From Nautilus pompilius (taxonomy: Eukaryota; Mollusca; Cephalopoda; Nautilida; Nautilidae): a stretch of 64,000 nt of DNA. Shown piece after piece: positions 24,996 through 36,579 of this stretch. Both the position numbers and the translations under genes were made by a program. The notes beneath the pieces are model-generated. The model was not told where the DNA came from and made no database searches. It saw only the letters and a list, made by a program, of their open reading frames with translations. Positions within the stretch are counted from its first letter, which is position 1; each line of letters begins with the position of its first letter. The DNA is taken from assembly GCA_018389105.1 (NCBI GenBank), contig JACATO010000648.1, forward strand, positions 2,356,001 through 2,420,000, written 5' to 3'.

Positions 24996-25345
24996 GTTCT
25001 TTGCTAAGGTGAGCAGAAATCACCTGATCCATTCAACCTCTTAGTGTTGTTGTATGTTTTTGTTGTACTATATACTTTACTCTGATATTTATGTAAACAT
25101 TCCCTCTCCCCACCACCCCAAAAAACTAAGTAAAACTAGACACAATCTACCTTTGTTTTTCAGTTCCAAGTAGTACAGCAGGTATGTCAGAAGTAGGCTT
25201 TCCAGTGCGCCAAGGAGCAGGCCAGCCATTGCAGCTCTACGTTGTTGGGGTTTTTTCATATTAGTTAACGACAGATAAAAACTAGTGACAGGTTTCCCAC
25301 AATTCCTGTTTTAAATAGAAGGTACTGGAAAAAGCAATCGGTGAC

Positions 25346-26105
25346 ATGAGTGAGTTATTGCACAACCTGGCCTTGTCAGATCATGAAGCAGTTAAGGGGG
25401 CCAGAATCAGGGGGACTGGTTTCCCAAAGGCCAGAGTCAACTCACTGGCTTGGCTTGGTGAGTGTCAGAACAGGCTTGCAACAACAGCGTCACAGAGGTA
25501 CTACCAACGAGCTGAAACGGGCAAAGAATGTTCGTCTGGCCTTAGACCCGGCATACGTGCACGCGATGGGGGCTCCGACTACATTAATAATATGCTCACC
25601 AAAGAATCCCCCCCAAAAAAATAAGAAGGGTGCACCAAATGTCCGGCAGCAAAAGTGAGAACAGGAAGTGTCACATCAGAGTCCGAACATAAAATATCAG
25701 CAAGCTACTAAGACAACAGACGGCACAAAATGAGAAAAAAGAAACACCTCACCATCTGTGGGCCCTGACCCCCCCACACACACACACAAACGAGAACCAC
25801 TAGAGGACAATAGTTTGTTACTGCAAGACAGAGGTGGATTAGTGGCAGAACAGCCCTTCGACACACACGTCGAACAACCAAGTATTTGTACTCGCTGCTC
25901 CTGCTTCACCATCGCTACTTGGACAAAAAAAAGAAGAAGAAGAAGAAGAATTGCAGTCATCAAGGACGGGAAGGGCACCATCTCTTCAGGTGAATCCAAG
26001 CTGAATGTGATTGCTGTTCTCGCTGATCTGGCAGCCACAAGGTGTGTGAAAGAGTTGCCATTAATTCCAGATTCTAATACCAAAGTGGTGGCAAATGTAA
26101 GTTAG
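25346..26105 (+). other. coding-like open frames upstream of a hAT-like insertion, unrecognised
   Basis: This segment is richer in GC than its flanks. Two overlapping frames run at 25346-25658, and a 115-codon frame at 25758-26105 ends with IAVIKDGKGTISSGESKLNV, then IAVLADLAATRCVKELPLIP and DSNTKVVANVS. The last 50 residues look like real coding sequence. A donor-like GTAAGT overlaps the end and an AATTGCAG precedes the block, so it could be one exon, but the upstream tract is a purine-rich AAGAAG repeat, which is poor for an acceptor. A hAT-like element starts 9 bp after the stop, and coding-like sequence resumes after it. I do not recognise the family. Confidence 0.3.
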
Positions 26106-26114
26106 ACAACTCTG

Positions 26115-26937
26115 CAGAGCCGGTCGAAGCCTATGTGGAACCCTAGACGAACCTCATCACTGGTGCCCCCTAAAACCCACACAATAAAAAGCACCCCTCA
26201 ACACACACCTACCTTAAAAAATTGCACAAACGAAGGGTGTAAAGAAACAGATGGCATTTAATTACAGCAATAAAACTAGTAACATGCAAAATACACACGA
26301 ATATAATATTAACGTACAGTAATAAATAATACAACATTTAACTAATAAACTAATGCAACAAATAATTAGACATAACAACAGATCTTAATAACAAAGAAGA
26401 TGAAATAACAATAAATATGTAATAAAGAACACAATTTTTAAAGAACTATATACATAATAATGATGTTGGCCCTCTTTCTTATGCGTCATGCCTTAATAAG
26501 GAAATAATGCTGCTAATCTGACGCTAACTTAGCAACACTAACAAAAATGTTAAGCTATTATTTATAGTATTATTTCCTTATATACATAATACACTAGATT
26601 GCTAGTGTCATAGTTATTCCTGTTTTTACAACAGACAGTTAACAGCACTGAATGACAAGATATCGAGAGTTCCTCAATTTACAGTTTCACTTTCCTGGCC
26701 GCCTTTGCTGCAAAGTCCTCTATGACATCGCCATAAGTGAGCCCTACAATAACAATGATAAACATCATACAATGGCCACACAGCAAGCCCTACAACAACA
26801 ATGATAAAGTGTTCAAACTAATGCTAATCATCGAAACAAAAATAAAGATAAACTTGGATTGCTAAAGAGGTGCCCCCCCCCCAGCAGATGGCGCCCTAGG
26901 CGACTGCCTATGTTGCCTATAGCTAAGACCGGCTCTG
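26115..26937. mobile_element. hAT-like non-autonomous transposon
   Basis: The 823-bp segment begins CAGAGCCGGTC and ends with its exact reverse complement GACCGGCTCTG. Beyond these 11 bp the arms still pair in part: TAGGGCGCCAT and GGCGACTGCC on the right correspond to CCTAGACGAACC and TGGTGCCCCC on the left. The flanking octamers CAACTCTG and TCACTCAG agree at 5 of 8 positions, as expected of an old 8-bp duplication. The interior is AT-rich and encodes nothing recognisable. Confidence 0.65.
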
Positions 26938-27041
26938 TCACTCAGAATAACATTAACCCTGAGCTGCTACCCTTGGTCAAAAAACTGTACAGGGTCATAA
27001 CAGCTGCTCTTCTGTATGAAAGTGTGGGCCAATTTGAATAA
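26938..27041 (+). other. coding-like stretch after the hAT-like element
   Basis: Directly after the element the plus strand reads TQNNINPELLPLVKKLYRVI and then TAALLYESVGQFE before a stop at about 27039. The style resembles the coding-like stretch ending at 26105. Both may belong to one older open frame split by the insertion. Not recognised. Confidence 0.25.
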
Positions 27042-28185
27042 ACACATCATCCAAGTATTGGATCAGCAACCCTGATCCCCAGTGAGCATCTGTCAGACAG
27101 GGTTAGAGCACCTACTGGAACAGCAGCCATACAACCACAGAGCGTTGCATAGCCCATGCAGGCAGTGCAGCGACAATGGACAGCCATCCATCCCAGCAGC
27201 TCGTGACGTGACTGCTCCAGTCTATTCCTCGCTGCCCACGGCCACACGCCTCAAAAAATCGAATGATTATATCGAATAAACGTGACACCATGAATACTGT
27301 CATCTGCTGTTGGGGTGCCGCAGGTGGTATAAGAATATAACATCGATACTGAACTTTCCTCAACTTTAAGATTTCCATTCCTTAAAATATTTTTCTGTTG
27401 TTATTGTTGTTGTTGTTGTTGCTGTTTAATGCCAACTTTTTGAACCCGAGGGTGTGATGGTCACAAGGATATCAAGCAGTTTCTTCATTGCCAAGCATAA
27501 AAACAGAAAAACAACAACACATTTCCGCATTACCTCAGCTGTATTAACAACTCACTCTCTCTACAGGACCTTCCTCCCTCCGACATGCAGACAAAACATA
27601 CGGATAGAAAAAAAATCTGGAAAATAAAGAGTTAAACAGCTGTTTTGTTCAATGAAAAATGGATGCTCTGCAGTAACATTTTAGTAGACTCTTGATACTA
27701 ATCATGTTATCTGGCACTGAAAACTTCCATTTGTTAACCATGTGGTAGCGATTAATTATCTCCAGATACACTATATCCACAGAAACAGATTTTACATTTG
27801 TACTCACTGCATCTAATTTGATTACAAGAAAAAGGAGATGGGAATTTTATCATTCATGTGTTTGTCGACAACCCAAAGGAAATGGAATAGTTCTGGTTCG
27901 TTGACTTCCTCAGATTATAATGGAATTGTTAGCACTTTTCTCCAGTACCAGAGATTGCTTTTATGAGACGCTGACTGTAAAACGTTACATTAACTATGGA
28001 AATATATATATATATATATTTTTTTTTTTTTAAAGCATAAACTATAATAAAAAGTTTGTTTTATTTTCATTTTCAGGATAAATATTTTTTTTAAAAAAAA
28101 AAACAAGTGAAAGATAACAGTAATAAAAAAAAGTTAACTGCAACAAAAATATACATGAATACAAGACCTGCTAATGTTTCATAAC
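27042..28185. other. non-coding stretch
   Basis: Contains a GC-balanced part to about 27280, then a TTG microsatellite (about 27386-27422) and AT-rich DNA with a TA repeat near 28002. No gene supported. Confidence 0.5.
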
Positions 28186-28189
28186 TCAA

Positions 28190-28510
28190 GCTGTAACTGA
28201 TGGTGAGCTCTTGATTAAGCTTGAGAGACAATAAAAATAAATGTTCAGTCCTAAACCAGTCTTTTCAATAACCGCAACCCTTTCTACAAGGGAGACACCC
28301 TGGTGAAAGAGTATAGTACCACAATTTCTCACTGGAGAGCGCTGCCTGTCCAGCACAACAAACGCACTGGGGTTAGAGAAAATCAGGGTAGCCAGAAAGA
28401 TACCCATGTTGTTGACTGGTGGGTGAAGGGGGGTACATCAAACCAAGCCAATCAGGGATCAAACTCAGGCTGCCAGCACTAACCCTTGGAGCGCCAGATG
28501 TTCTATCAAG
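28190..28510 (-). repeat. tRNA-derived SINE copy, possibly two nested
   Basis: On the minus strand CTGGCGCTCCAAGGGTTAGTG is A-box-like and CCTGAGTTTGATCCCTGATT is B-box-like. The segment is longer than the other copies, so two partial copies may be joined. Confidence 0.6.
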
Positions 28511-30254
28511 AGAAGTAATTAACAAGGAAATAACCCTTGTGTGCTGAAGTTACAGCAAAACATTCAGATGAGCTGAAGCATTTCAAATAGGAGTTGCAGT
28601 AAACATTTTTTTCCTTAATTTTGTTTGCATTTGAAACATTACCCCAGAATTAATTGAAAACTTAATAGAAAACTGACTAAATATCCGTATCTGAAAGTTT
28701 TAATTTTGAATATTAAATTTATACACATCTGTGCACGTTTAGAAAATCTTAAACTACCATATCTCTGCCAGTAATTGCGAAAAAAATTTCCCATAATGCA
28801 TTGCCATAAAAGCTGAAGCCTCAAAATAAATTTAGAAGCAGTCCGTTTGTTCTGCTTGCTCGGCTAAATCAATCAAAATATGCATCATCAACTCCAGTAG
28901 GGGGTTCTCGGTTATCGGTGGGGCAATGTTCGTTGCTTTTTCCATGTTCAAAAAATAATATTCAAATACTGTAAACAACAAAAAACAGCAAGTGGGTGGT
29001 TACAGGAAAAACCAAATGGAATGTTTCATGCTATTATGATAAAAGAATTTTTAAACTAAAATCCTTGATATTTTTTTTTTGTTGTCAGTAATTGTGGTGT
29101 GTTTCCAGATCGATGTCTACATACCATCTGAGATGACTTGAATTAAACATTAATGCGCATTATCTTGGAAAAGAAAGTAAAACAGTAAGCAGAAATTAAT
29201 TAAATGTCTATCCACAAACCTGTGTGTTAATTTCATTAGTGTTTCGGAAAAGTTTTATTTTAATAAAAATATTAGAATAATCTGGTTTACCACCTTTATA
29301 AAATGTACCTGTATATTATAAATGTAGTACAATATAGATATTATCCAACCTTTGATTGTTTCGTGTCTATTTTAAGTGTGTTAGATAGGTTCTCCCCCAA
29401 GAAAACCCGCATGTGAGTCCCACTGTATTATAACCTCTCACTACTGAAAGTGAACTTTGCGCAATCCCACGGTTTGAATTAGTGAGAAGAGCAGGTCTCC
29501 ATTGTCAAGTCCTACATTTAGAAAATGTATATCCATTTATTTTCTTACAAGAATAAAAGATCAGTTTCTTTAATAGGCTAAGTGGCTTCCAAACCCCCGA
29601 GTTCATCACTTAAACCCTTTTAACACTATCGAGCCATAGGTATTGTAAGCTGGAAAATGAACAGTTTGCCCTTCTAATGCTGAAAACAAACAAAAAAGAA
29701 ATAAAATGGAGGGAATAAATCATTTTCATTCTCTTCTGATGATAAAGTAACAACTTTTAAAACTAATTTTCAACAAATGCTAGAAAAAACAAAATACATA
29801 GCTTCCTGTTACCAATTTTTTTTACCAGTTAACCATTTCATTAAAACTGCCAAGGGAGATAATCCACTCTTACTCTTTCCTTCTTTTTTTTTTTAAATTA
29901 CAAGTCTTTACTGGAAATTTTACTTCAGTGTGAAGTACCAATGTAAAAAGTGTAAAACTAAATGATAACTTTTACTTTATAAACATGTTCAATGTTACTT
30001 AACTCTAAGACACCAGAGATTTTGTCTACCTAGAACATCACATATACAAATAACTTGATGGGGTGCGAAATGGTGATAATAAAAACAAATGAATTTCCAA
30101 CAGAACAGATTGTTTCTTCTTCTTCTTCTTGGTGAACTCCTGTCCTGATCTTTTCGGGTCTAAAGATGTCATTGAGCAGCAGGTTACCCAGGTACAGATG
30201 GGGAGGGGGGGAACTTGGGCAGCAATCACTTGGGTGCCTCTACCGCATACACCT
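28511..30254. other. non-coding stretch
   Basis: AT-rich DNA. A TTC repeat near 30115-30130 and short homopolymers are the only structures seen. Confidence 0.55.
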
Positions 30255-30335
30255 GGAAAACATAGTAGTACTCCTCATTTTTAGATATGGGAGGAATCTG
30301 AAGCGGCTGGCTGATGAAGGAGAGTAAGAAGAAAC
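30255..30335 (-). repeat. SINE tail fragment
   Basis: On the minus strand CTCCTTCATCAGCCAGCCGC-TTCAGATTCC-TCCCATATCTAAAAA matches the tail of the 24.7-kb SINE. Confidence 0.55.
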
Positions 30336-30477
30336 CAAACCAGAGAGGCACACTAAACTTTGTTGTTTCCAACTGAAGTTTGAACTTTGACCTTCAACAC
30401 CACCTCATTTTAGATTTTAGAAATTGTAAATGAGATCCAGTTAATGGTTCAATGTCACTTAGTGCTGAGATATATTT

Positions 30478-30505
30478 TCATTATCATTATTATTATTATT
30501 ATTAT
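30478..30505. repeat. (TTA)n microsatellite
   Basis: ATTATCATTATTATTATTATTATTATG: short trinucleotide tract. Confidence 0.85.
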
Positions 30506-33500
30506 GACAGTCAAATGACACCATCTAGAGCTCTAGGAGTAAGTGGCTGCCAATATTTACGTCAAGTGAGTCAGGTTACTTGTTTTGTTGCTAAGTAACC
30601 ATGGTAGTATTTTCACTTGATGTTTCTGTAAAAAAGAAAATTCTTCTTCCTTCAATGGATGTTGGCTGCAACAAAAATATAAATCCAAAAGTAAATTAAT
30701 ATTCATATTTTCCATTTTGTATAAACAATACATCTCCCCCCCCCAATTAATCCAAAGAGAGTTATAATTTTTGCGAAGAAAAACTTTAAAAATACATATC
30801 TTTTTTTTTTTAGAAATCTAACTTCAGATATATAAACTGGCTTAAAATACAATTTTTATATTAATTATGCACATGGTCCCCCTATTAGATTTTTTAAGGG
30901 CTCCCTACAACTTTTCGATTTTAAGTTTCTTTTACCAGTGTGGGCCAAAATACCCATCTATTTTACTGCTTGAGAGGCAGGCAGGCAGCCTCTTCATTTC
31001 TTCTCATCTCTGCTGCTGTCGTTACATGAGCTTCAGCCAAAACTGCTCAGTGATCGATTCCAGTTATTAGGAATTTTCTTCTCACTAGTAACAAAATCTA
31101 TTTTTTTTTTTTAAAAAATAAAAAAAAAATTTGGCAGAAACAAGTCTACAATCCACACACACACATGACATGCTTTTATGCAGAAAAAACCTGGCTAACC
31201 CCAAGCCTTGAGAAGAGAGTGAGTGATGGGGATGAATTGCCAATGGCTGTCAGTTAGACAGTGTGACTGGAAGTACTGGAGTCACTTTATCTGACAGCCC
31301 AAAGAGTAGTTCAGGGGTCACTGAGTTTTAGAAAACTCTAGGATCTGATTAAATTCTTTTCTGCAATTTTTTTTTTTTTACAAGTGGGACGTGTTCGCAT
31401 TCAGAGGTGGTGCCCCGGTCTATACAGGCTGCTCCAACACAATGTAGTCAGTTTCCACTGCTGAACAATTTAAGAGAAAGAATTTATGGTAATTAGTAGC
31501 AGCCAGTACAAAACACTATTGTAATGAAGGACAGACCCATAACGTGTGAAGTATCCGCCCCTTTTGTACTGCCATAATAACCCTGTCCGCCTGCTATTTT
31601 TTGTGTTATTTCTTTACTTTTTTGATAGGCTATTATTTACCCAGCTGAAATGTGAATTTTCTTTAAGGAACTCAGCAATAACCAGCCACTGATCTCTCTC
31701 CTTGCCCCCTCTCATCATAGAAACAAAATGCTCTAGAACAGTGCACCGATTAATCCGCCCTGGGCCACAATGCAGGATAGGAAGCAAGTCATCTTTCAAG
31801 AAAGCTCTTGTACTTCTACTTCAGTCTGACAAGGCCTTTGAAGTAGCAAACAGGCTGTAATCTTTGACACATCTTCCCTGTGACAGGGCAGTCACTCTTC
31901 TGGAAGAATCAATCATATGGATATACATGCTTGAAGCAATGCTCTCTCTGGTGCAAATTTATTTTACTATTTCAAAAGCGCCACCAAGGAAGAAAATACG
32001 ATAAGCAAAAATAGATTAATAGTTGTTGTGTGATTATAGCCCATGACCAAGTTAAAGGAACACAAAAGTCTACAGTTTTAACATACATCACTACTACAAG
32101 TAGTTAAAATTAAGTTTTGATGCTACACTCATCTACTTAATAATCATTTAGATAGTGTTATTAATACTTCAGAAACCATATTTCTTGAATTTATGAGCTT
32201 GTTTGAAGTGAGAATAGAAAACATAGAAATGCCAGAACCCATATGAAGTTTATATAGAACACCATCTTCCACAACTATAAAGCACACGATGTTTCTGATC
32301 TTTTTGGCAGGAGAACTATACACTGTTGCCTGTATATGTTTGAAAAGCACTGAAAGTTTAAGTTAACTGAAAATATCGGTCTGCAAGTTGAGGTCATGTT
32401 TAATATTAAATGTGTTTGACATGAAAGGTTTTAGACAATCTCCCTTGAAAAATGTTTTATGAATGCCACATTTTCAGCAGTAATTTTTTGCAGACATACA
32501 TATGACTATACTTTCAGCTTTTGGCAGTCACCATTGATTGCCTGCAAATATGAAATCAGATTAAAGAAAATTCTCTTCTTCGTCTTGTATTCCCCCCAAT
32601 ATGTCTACTATATCAGAATTCCAATATTTCTGATATGCCACCACAGTGTAGCTTGTCTTAGAAGGTTGTACTTGTTGGCATTCAATCCTCTGTAGAGAGA
32701 ATGTTTTTGTATAACATACTGGTGCCTCTTCACTGGTTCTGGAGATGTTCAATATGGTGCCAGTTCTCATCTTATGGTGTATATCTGCTTTGTTCACTGG
32801 TGGAAGACAGTTACCTGGGGAGGTTAGTGAGTAAAATGGTTTTTTTTCTATTTCCCTTTCACATACCTGCTTAGTGATGGTTTACACTTTTACTGATATG
32901 ATGTGGGGCTCTTCCAACTGTTCGTTCCTTACTGGGTCCTTACTTAGCTAGATTATCTGAAATATCATTTCCCCTAATGTCACAATGGACTGAAATCTCT
33001 TGCTGTTTCATCAGGGTTGTTCAGACTGGTAATTTGTAGCTTCATGTCCAACTTAAGAGGTCTGAAAGATGAAATATATTAAATGCATTACCACTGGCAC
33101 ATGCATGTTGTTTCCATTGTATGATGTCTGCTTGGTGTGCAACGCTATCTATGAATTCCTACTTCTTGAGTGAGAACTCTGCATGTCACAGCATCCGCTT
33201 GACAGAAAATAATTTTCTGAAATGTTTGTTCACAGAAGACAAAAAAAAAAAAGTCATCTGCCCTGATGGGTCTCCAATACACATACATCAATAAAAGTGT
33301 GTAGTAGTATTAAAAAAATAAGCTCATATCCCATAGTCTTATAGCCTTTTTTCCTTCAGCGCGGCGGAGGGGTGGCAACTAATTGTCAAATTCCAGTCAG
33401 AACCTATCGCTAAAATCCATAATGGGCCAGAAAACTAAACTAATGCCTGAAATAAAATTCTGAAGCATAAATCCGATAAAACATCAGCAAACAACTCAAC

Positions 33501-35400
33501 AAGAAAGTCCTAAGAGTGAGAAAGATCTAAATGATTCGTTTAAGCATTTGCTAATTACAGAAACACCACTTTAACTCAACTTAACACACAAATTTGTTTC
33601 TACAGTTTATTTGCATTATTTCTATGGAAAGTGCATGGCTGAGAATCTAAACAGCCAATAGAAACCAGTGATGGTAGTCACATGTAACTGGGTGCATAAA
33701 ATGTGTGGATGCGTGTAGTCATGGTAACATTACTTCCAAGTTGTTTTCCAGAAGTTAACACAAAATAGAATATTGGTTTCAGATTTTGTTTTTTTTTAAG
33801 TGACTATGGCTTCTTTTTTTTAATTTGTTTTATTTTTATTATTTATTTATTACTTCTTTGCATGGCTCAGTTGATAAACTGTCAAACTCAGAAATAAATG
33901 AAATCACTCAATGGGTTTGCCTTACACACATGGTCATCTTAGCTGTCAGTTTTTAAATTAAAGAAATATATCTGTCTGTTTTGTTTATTCTGAAATTATT
34001 TAGATGTTCCTCTGCCAGACAGTCCCTGTGATGAATATGTGAAGCCTGTGAAGTTGATAGAGTTATTGGGAACCATGTTCCAGTAGAGCCTAGAGAAACC
34101 AATGGTTTGCACATTACTGGCATTAATGAAATAGTTAATACATTCACCAGTGACCATGGATCTTTCTCTTCTTTTATAGCCAGTACAAGAAGTATTGTCC
34201 CATATGAAGGTCATTACAAAGATTTATGCTGCACATTAGGCAGCCAGAATCTAACAGCTCATAAAGCGAATAATTCAACTGCATGAAAAGGATTTCCAGC
34301 CAGAATTGTTTGAAACTGCAACTGCACCGCATATGGCATCTTAAAAAGATCATGTGACTAAAAAGACATGAAAAGCAATGTCGCTGGTATGCAAATTTGT
34401 ATTTGATCGATTTATATTCGACACAATATTTTCAAGTTTTCAATGTTTTGTGTATGGATTGATGGCATTGGCACAGATGAGCAGCAAGTGGAGATAACAT
34501 GCAGAATAATCAAGAAAAAATTCTAAAAGAGTTTGTCCAGATACATACAGCATGATTTATATTTGTAGCAGGTGAATTGACTGCGTTCACAAACCTGTGA
34601 GAAGCTTGTATAAACTATGACGACTTCATGCTTCCAATGCCAAGTACAAATGGGTCCACTTAAAAGTAATTGACTTTGGTTGACTTTCCCTACTGAAATT
34701 CTGGAAATATTAATACACATTTGTGAAAAACAATCCCTTTTTTTTTTTTCTAGCCTATGGAAATTCTACCTTTAAATCAATATCTGTGACATGTACACAT
34801 TTAAAAAAAAAAAAATGTACAATATTTTTCCCATTGGTTAATAAATTACAATCAAGATGTTAGCTGAACATTACCATAATGCTATGTATGTCAACCATTA
34901 CTTCCTTATTTCTGGCTGAATGCGCATGATACATTCTTCCTTGATCAATACTGTTAATGATGTTTTTTTGCAAACACAATCACTGGCAGGTGGAAATTTC
35001 TATACATCCCTGGACTCGATTACATGTATCAACCGGTCTTTGGGTAAAAATGGTTGATGGTTGGTTTGTCTTGTAGTTGTGAAACTCCTCATTTGCGAAA
35101 ATTGCTTTATCAGGAAATGATACCTGACAAAAGAGGTGGTGGAAGAATCACTCGCTTATTTGGGCACACAGAAAAATAATTTGCATAATAGTTATATTCT
35201 AGGAAGATGTTATTAAAAGCTTCACATCCATCTAAAAAAAAGAAGAGAGAGAGAGAGAGAGAAAAAATTTCCCAAAAATACTGTTCATTAGTGCAGATAG
35301 TTCATCATTTCTGCAGCATAAGATAAAGTTTCTTCTTCTCTCTGCTCAGCAGCCATTCATTTCCTGTGGCTATCATAATTCTATATAGACACACACAAAT
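30506..35400. other. non-coding stretch
   Basis: About 4.9 kb without a supported gene. It contains the hairpin at 31245 listed separately, A/T homopolymers and a GA tract near 35245. A minus-strand frame at 32561-32797 (ending SKTSYTVVAYQKYWNSDIVD and a few more residues) has a coding-like look but no splice context or known motif. At 35310-35385 a degraded SINE tail (CAGCAGCCATTCATTTCCTG) is visible. Confidence 0.5.
31245..31299. other. 55-bp imperfect hairpin with TGACAG sites
   Basis: Perfect 9-bp arms GGCTGTCAG (31245-31253) and CTGACAGCC (31291-31299) enclose inner arms GTGACT and AGTCAC around a small loop. TGACAG is the TALE homeodomain (Meis/TGIF) core, present on both sides. Confidence 0.6.
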
Positions 35401-35412
35401 ATAATATATATA

Positions 35413-35649
35413 AGGGTGTCCGTAAAGTTACTATACAGTCTTACAAGTTACTGGTCGTTGTTTCAATGGCCGGTACGATGACATTTCTCAGTTTGTCCAG
35501 GGACCTTTCTCCGTAAACAGTTCCGTCGAAGAACTGTGGACCCACAATTCCATCAGACGATATTCCTGCCCAGACAGTTATTCCAGGCTGGTTCAATTGG
35601 GACGTGATCGTAAACTGGTAAGACTGTATAGTAACTTTACGGACACCCT
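35413..35649 (-). mobile_element. mariner-family MITE carrying a transposase remnant
   Basis: The 237-bp element has perfect 32-bp terminal inverted repeats (35413-35444 and 35618-35649) beginning AGGGTGTCCGTAAAG, within TA-rich flanks (TA on each side). Read on the minus strand, the interior codes QPGITVWAGISSDGIVGPQF and then FDGTVYGERSLDKLRNVIVP. This matches the catalytic-domain block of mariner/IS630-type transposases (V.VW.G...GI.GP.FF...V....Y...L). The element is therefore a direct internal-deletion product of an autonomous copy, not an unrelated MITE. Perfect ends imply recent activity. Confidence 0.93.
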
Positions 35650-36056
35650 GTATATATATAGATATATGATATTTCTGCTGTATGTCATTCGAGTGATAAC
35701 AACAAGTCTCTCAATAATCAAACCACTGTCTGATTAGTGCTGGGATGGGCCATCACTTCGTATATTTACTTATATCTCTGTTAACAGACCACCCTTTTTT
35801 TTTTTAAAAAAAAAAATTCTCTGGAGACTTTAAATTAGTGCGTCCTGAATGCAGATAATTACCTCCCTTGCCACACTTTAAAATTAAAAGGAAACAAACA
35901 AAACACTGTAAATATAAACAAGACTTCATCAGATCTGTGAAATGCCACTCATTACATTAATAACTTTAAATGATATAATTTATCGCAATGTTGCTTCTTG
36001 TCCTTTTAATTCCTTCAACAGCCAAGGTTTCTATTTGGATCATTTGAAAGGCAGTG

Positions 36057-36137
36057 CAGTCAGTCCCCGACTTATATAAGGGTTTGGGTACTCAATCCTA
36101 TACGTAAGTCAGGGATACCTACATTGGGGACTGCCTG
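36057..36137. mobile_element. 81-bp palindromic MITE (Tigger/pogo-type ends)
   Basis: The ends CAGTCAGTCCCC and, as reverse complement, CAGGCAGTCCCC match at 11 of 12. TA follows the right end. Inner GACTTATATAAGGG and GACTTACGTATAGG stretches pair further. From memory, termini of the type CAGTC-GTCCCCGACTTA are widespread in pogo/Tigger-type MITEs. Confidence 0.7.
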
Positions 36138-36579
36138 TATAGCGAATAATTCAAGTAATAACAGCAAAACCAACCTATGAGAAGGAACACCAATTCTTTT
36201 TTTTTTAAATTCTTTGGTGACTTGAACTATAAACAAGTAGATATGTTGCTTGGCAATAAAATTTCGTAGTAGTAGGGTATCTAAAACTTGTGTATACCTA
36301 GCTAAAGATGGATGTCATCACCTTAAATCTCATCTTTCATCTATTATTATTAATGAACAGGTACAGTGGCTACATAAGGGCGAGCATGAATAATTTTTAG
36401 ACACCTGGCTGAAAGCAGGTGGCGGGGGAAGTATAGTTTATAACATAATGGAAGAGGAATTTTATAGATCATAATTTTCTCCACTGTTAAGGGAAAATAA
36501 TTTGCCAGGTGAGATTGGTGAGAGAGGTGTAGAGAAAGTCGTAAGGCATAATGGTGATAGTGTTCATAGTTCCCAGTTA

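Noticed and set aside
31245..31299. microRNA precursor
   Set aside because: The stem is interrupted by a 9 versus 5 base bulge and too short for a typical animal pre-miRNA.
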